The notes beneath the pieces are model-generated. The model saw only the letters and a program-made list of their open reading frames with translations, made no database searches and was not told the DNA's origin. A program made the translations under genes and the position numbers. Below are positions 5,384 to 5,461 of a DNA stretch of 5,461 nucleotides, one piece after another. The stretch covers positions 1-5,461 of the forward strand of contig CAJKJS010000117.1 in the NCBI GenBank assembly GCA_905200265.1. Direction: 5' to 3'. The stretch is from an uncultured Oscillospiraceae bacterium. Lineage in GTDB: Bacteria; Bacillota; Clostridia; Oscillospirales; Acutalibacteraceae. Position 1 is the stretch's first letter; the number at the start of each line of letters is the position of its first letter.

Positions 5384-5420
5384 AAAGGGAAAACGGGCGC
5401 ACGTAAAAACGTGCGCCCGT
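5384..5420 (-). terminator. Hairpin terminator or attenuator upstream of the GNAT gene
   Basis: A perfect 12-bp inverted repeat, ACGGGCGCACGT (5393-5404) and ACGTGCGCCCGT (5409-5420), encloses a 4-base loop. On the minus strand it is followed by TTTCCCTTTT, an interrupted T-tract. It therefore probably ends the minus-strand gene lying to the right, whose likely stop codon is at 5438-5436. It sits just upstream of the GNAT Shine-Dalgarno, leaving no room for a promoter in between, so GNAT expression may come from partial read-through. Confidence 0.7.
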
Positions 5421-5435
5421 ATGATTTTCCGGTAC

Positions 5436-5461
5436 TTACTGAATGGAACAATCCAGATAAT
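5436..5461 (-). CDS. Possible C-terminal end of an unidentified minus-strand gene (partial)
   Basis: On the minus strand one frame reads YLDCSIQ and then TAA at 5438-5436, 15 bases before a strong terminator-like hairpin. That is where a gene end is expected. Only seven codons are visible, so the product cannot be identified, and another reading frame through this edge is also open. The call rests on position relative to the terminator. Confidence 0.4.

Noticed and set aside
1..5461. CRISPR arrays, tRNA or rRNA genes, insertion sequences, toxin-antitoxin or defence genes
   Set aside because: No repeat-spacer pattern, RNA-gene signature, transposase or integrase was seen; nearly all sequence is explained by four clear genes plus one partial gene and short regulatory regions.

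Overview
The window looks like chromosomal DNA from an endospore-forming, fairly GC-rich member of the Firmicutes, most likely a gut-type Clostridia (Oscillospirales or a relative). Three things support this. One gene is a recognisable stage V sporulation protein, SpoVAE. The genes have strong AGGAGG-type ribosome binding sites. A GGGtGRT-family protein sits beside an IscU/NifU-like scaffold protein, a pairing typical of anaerobic Firmicutes. The genus cannot be fixed from this sequence.

Layout, left to right. Bases 1-1508 carry a minus-strand operon. Its first gene is a cysteine-rich IscU/NifU-like Fe-S scaffold protein (816-1508). The second, 32 bases downstream, is a GGGtGRT-family protein (start at 783) that runs off the left edge of the window, just before the family's signature motif is expected. 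A good sigma-A promoter (TTGCCA, 16 bases, TATAAT on the minus strand) lies at 1562-1589, with an operator-like 17-bp palindrome just upstream of it. Bases 1509-1788 form the divergent intergenic region. It also holds a weak plus-strand promoter candidate and a GC-rich hairpin with a T-tract that would terminate minus-strand transcription.

Bases 1789-4482 encode a complete GH78 alpha-L-rhamnosidase of 897 residues with no signal peptide. It is followed by a long inverted repeat (4496-4551) that acts as its likely terminator and also contains the Shine-Dalgarno sequence of the next gene, spoVAE (4555-4911). A GNAT acetyltransferase (4916-5368, minus strand) converges on spoVAE with only 4 bases between the stop codons. 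At the right edge there is a strong 12-bp hairpin and what may be the last seven codons of another minus-strand gene.

The genes fall into unrelated functional groups: Fe-S or redox, plant or microbial glycan use, spore formation, and acetylation. The window therefore reads as ordinary chromosomal neighbourhood rather than a defence island or mobile element. I see no transposase, integrase, CRISPR array, tRNA or rRNA. The points most worth attention are the poorly understood GGGtGRT/IscU-like pair and the spoVAE ribosome binding site buried in the upstream hairpin.
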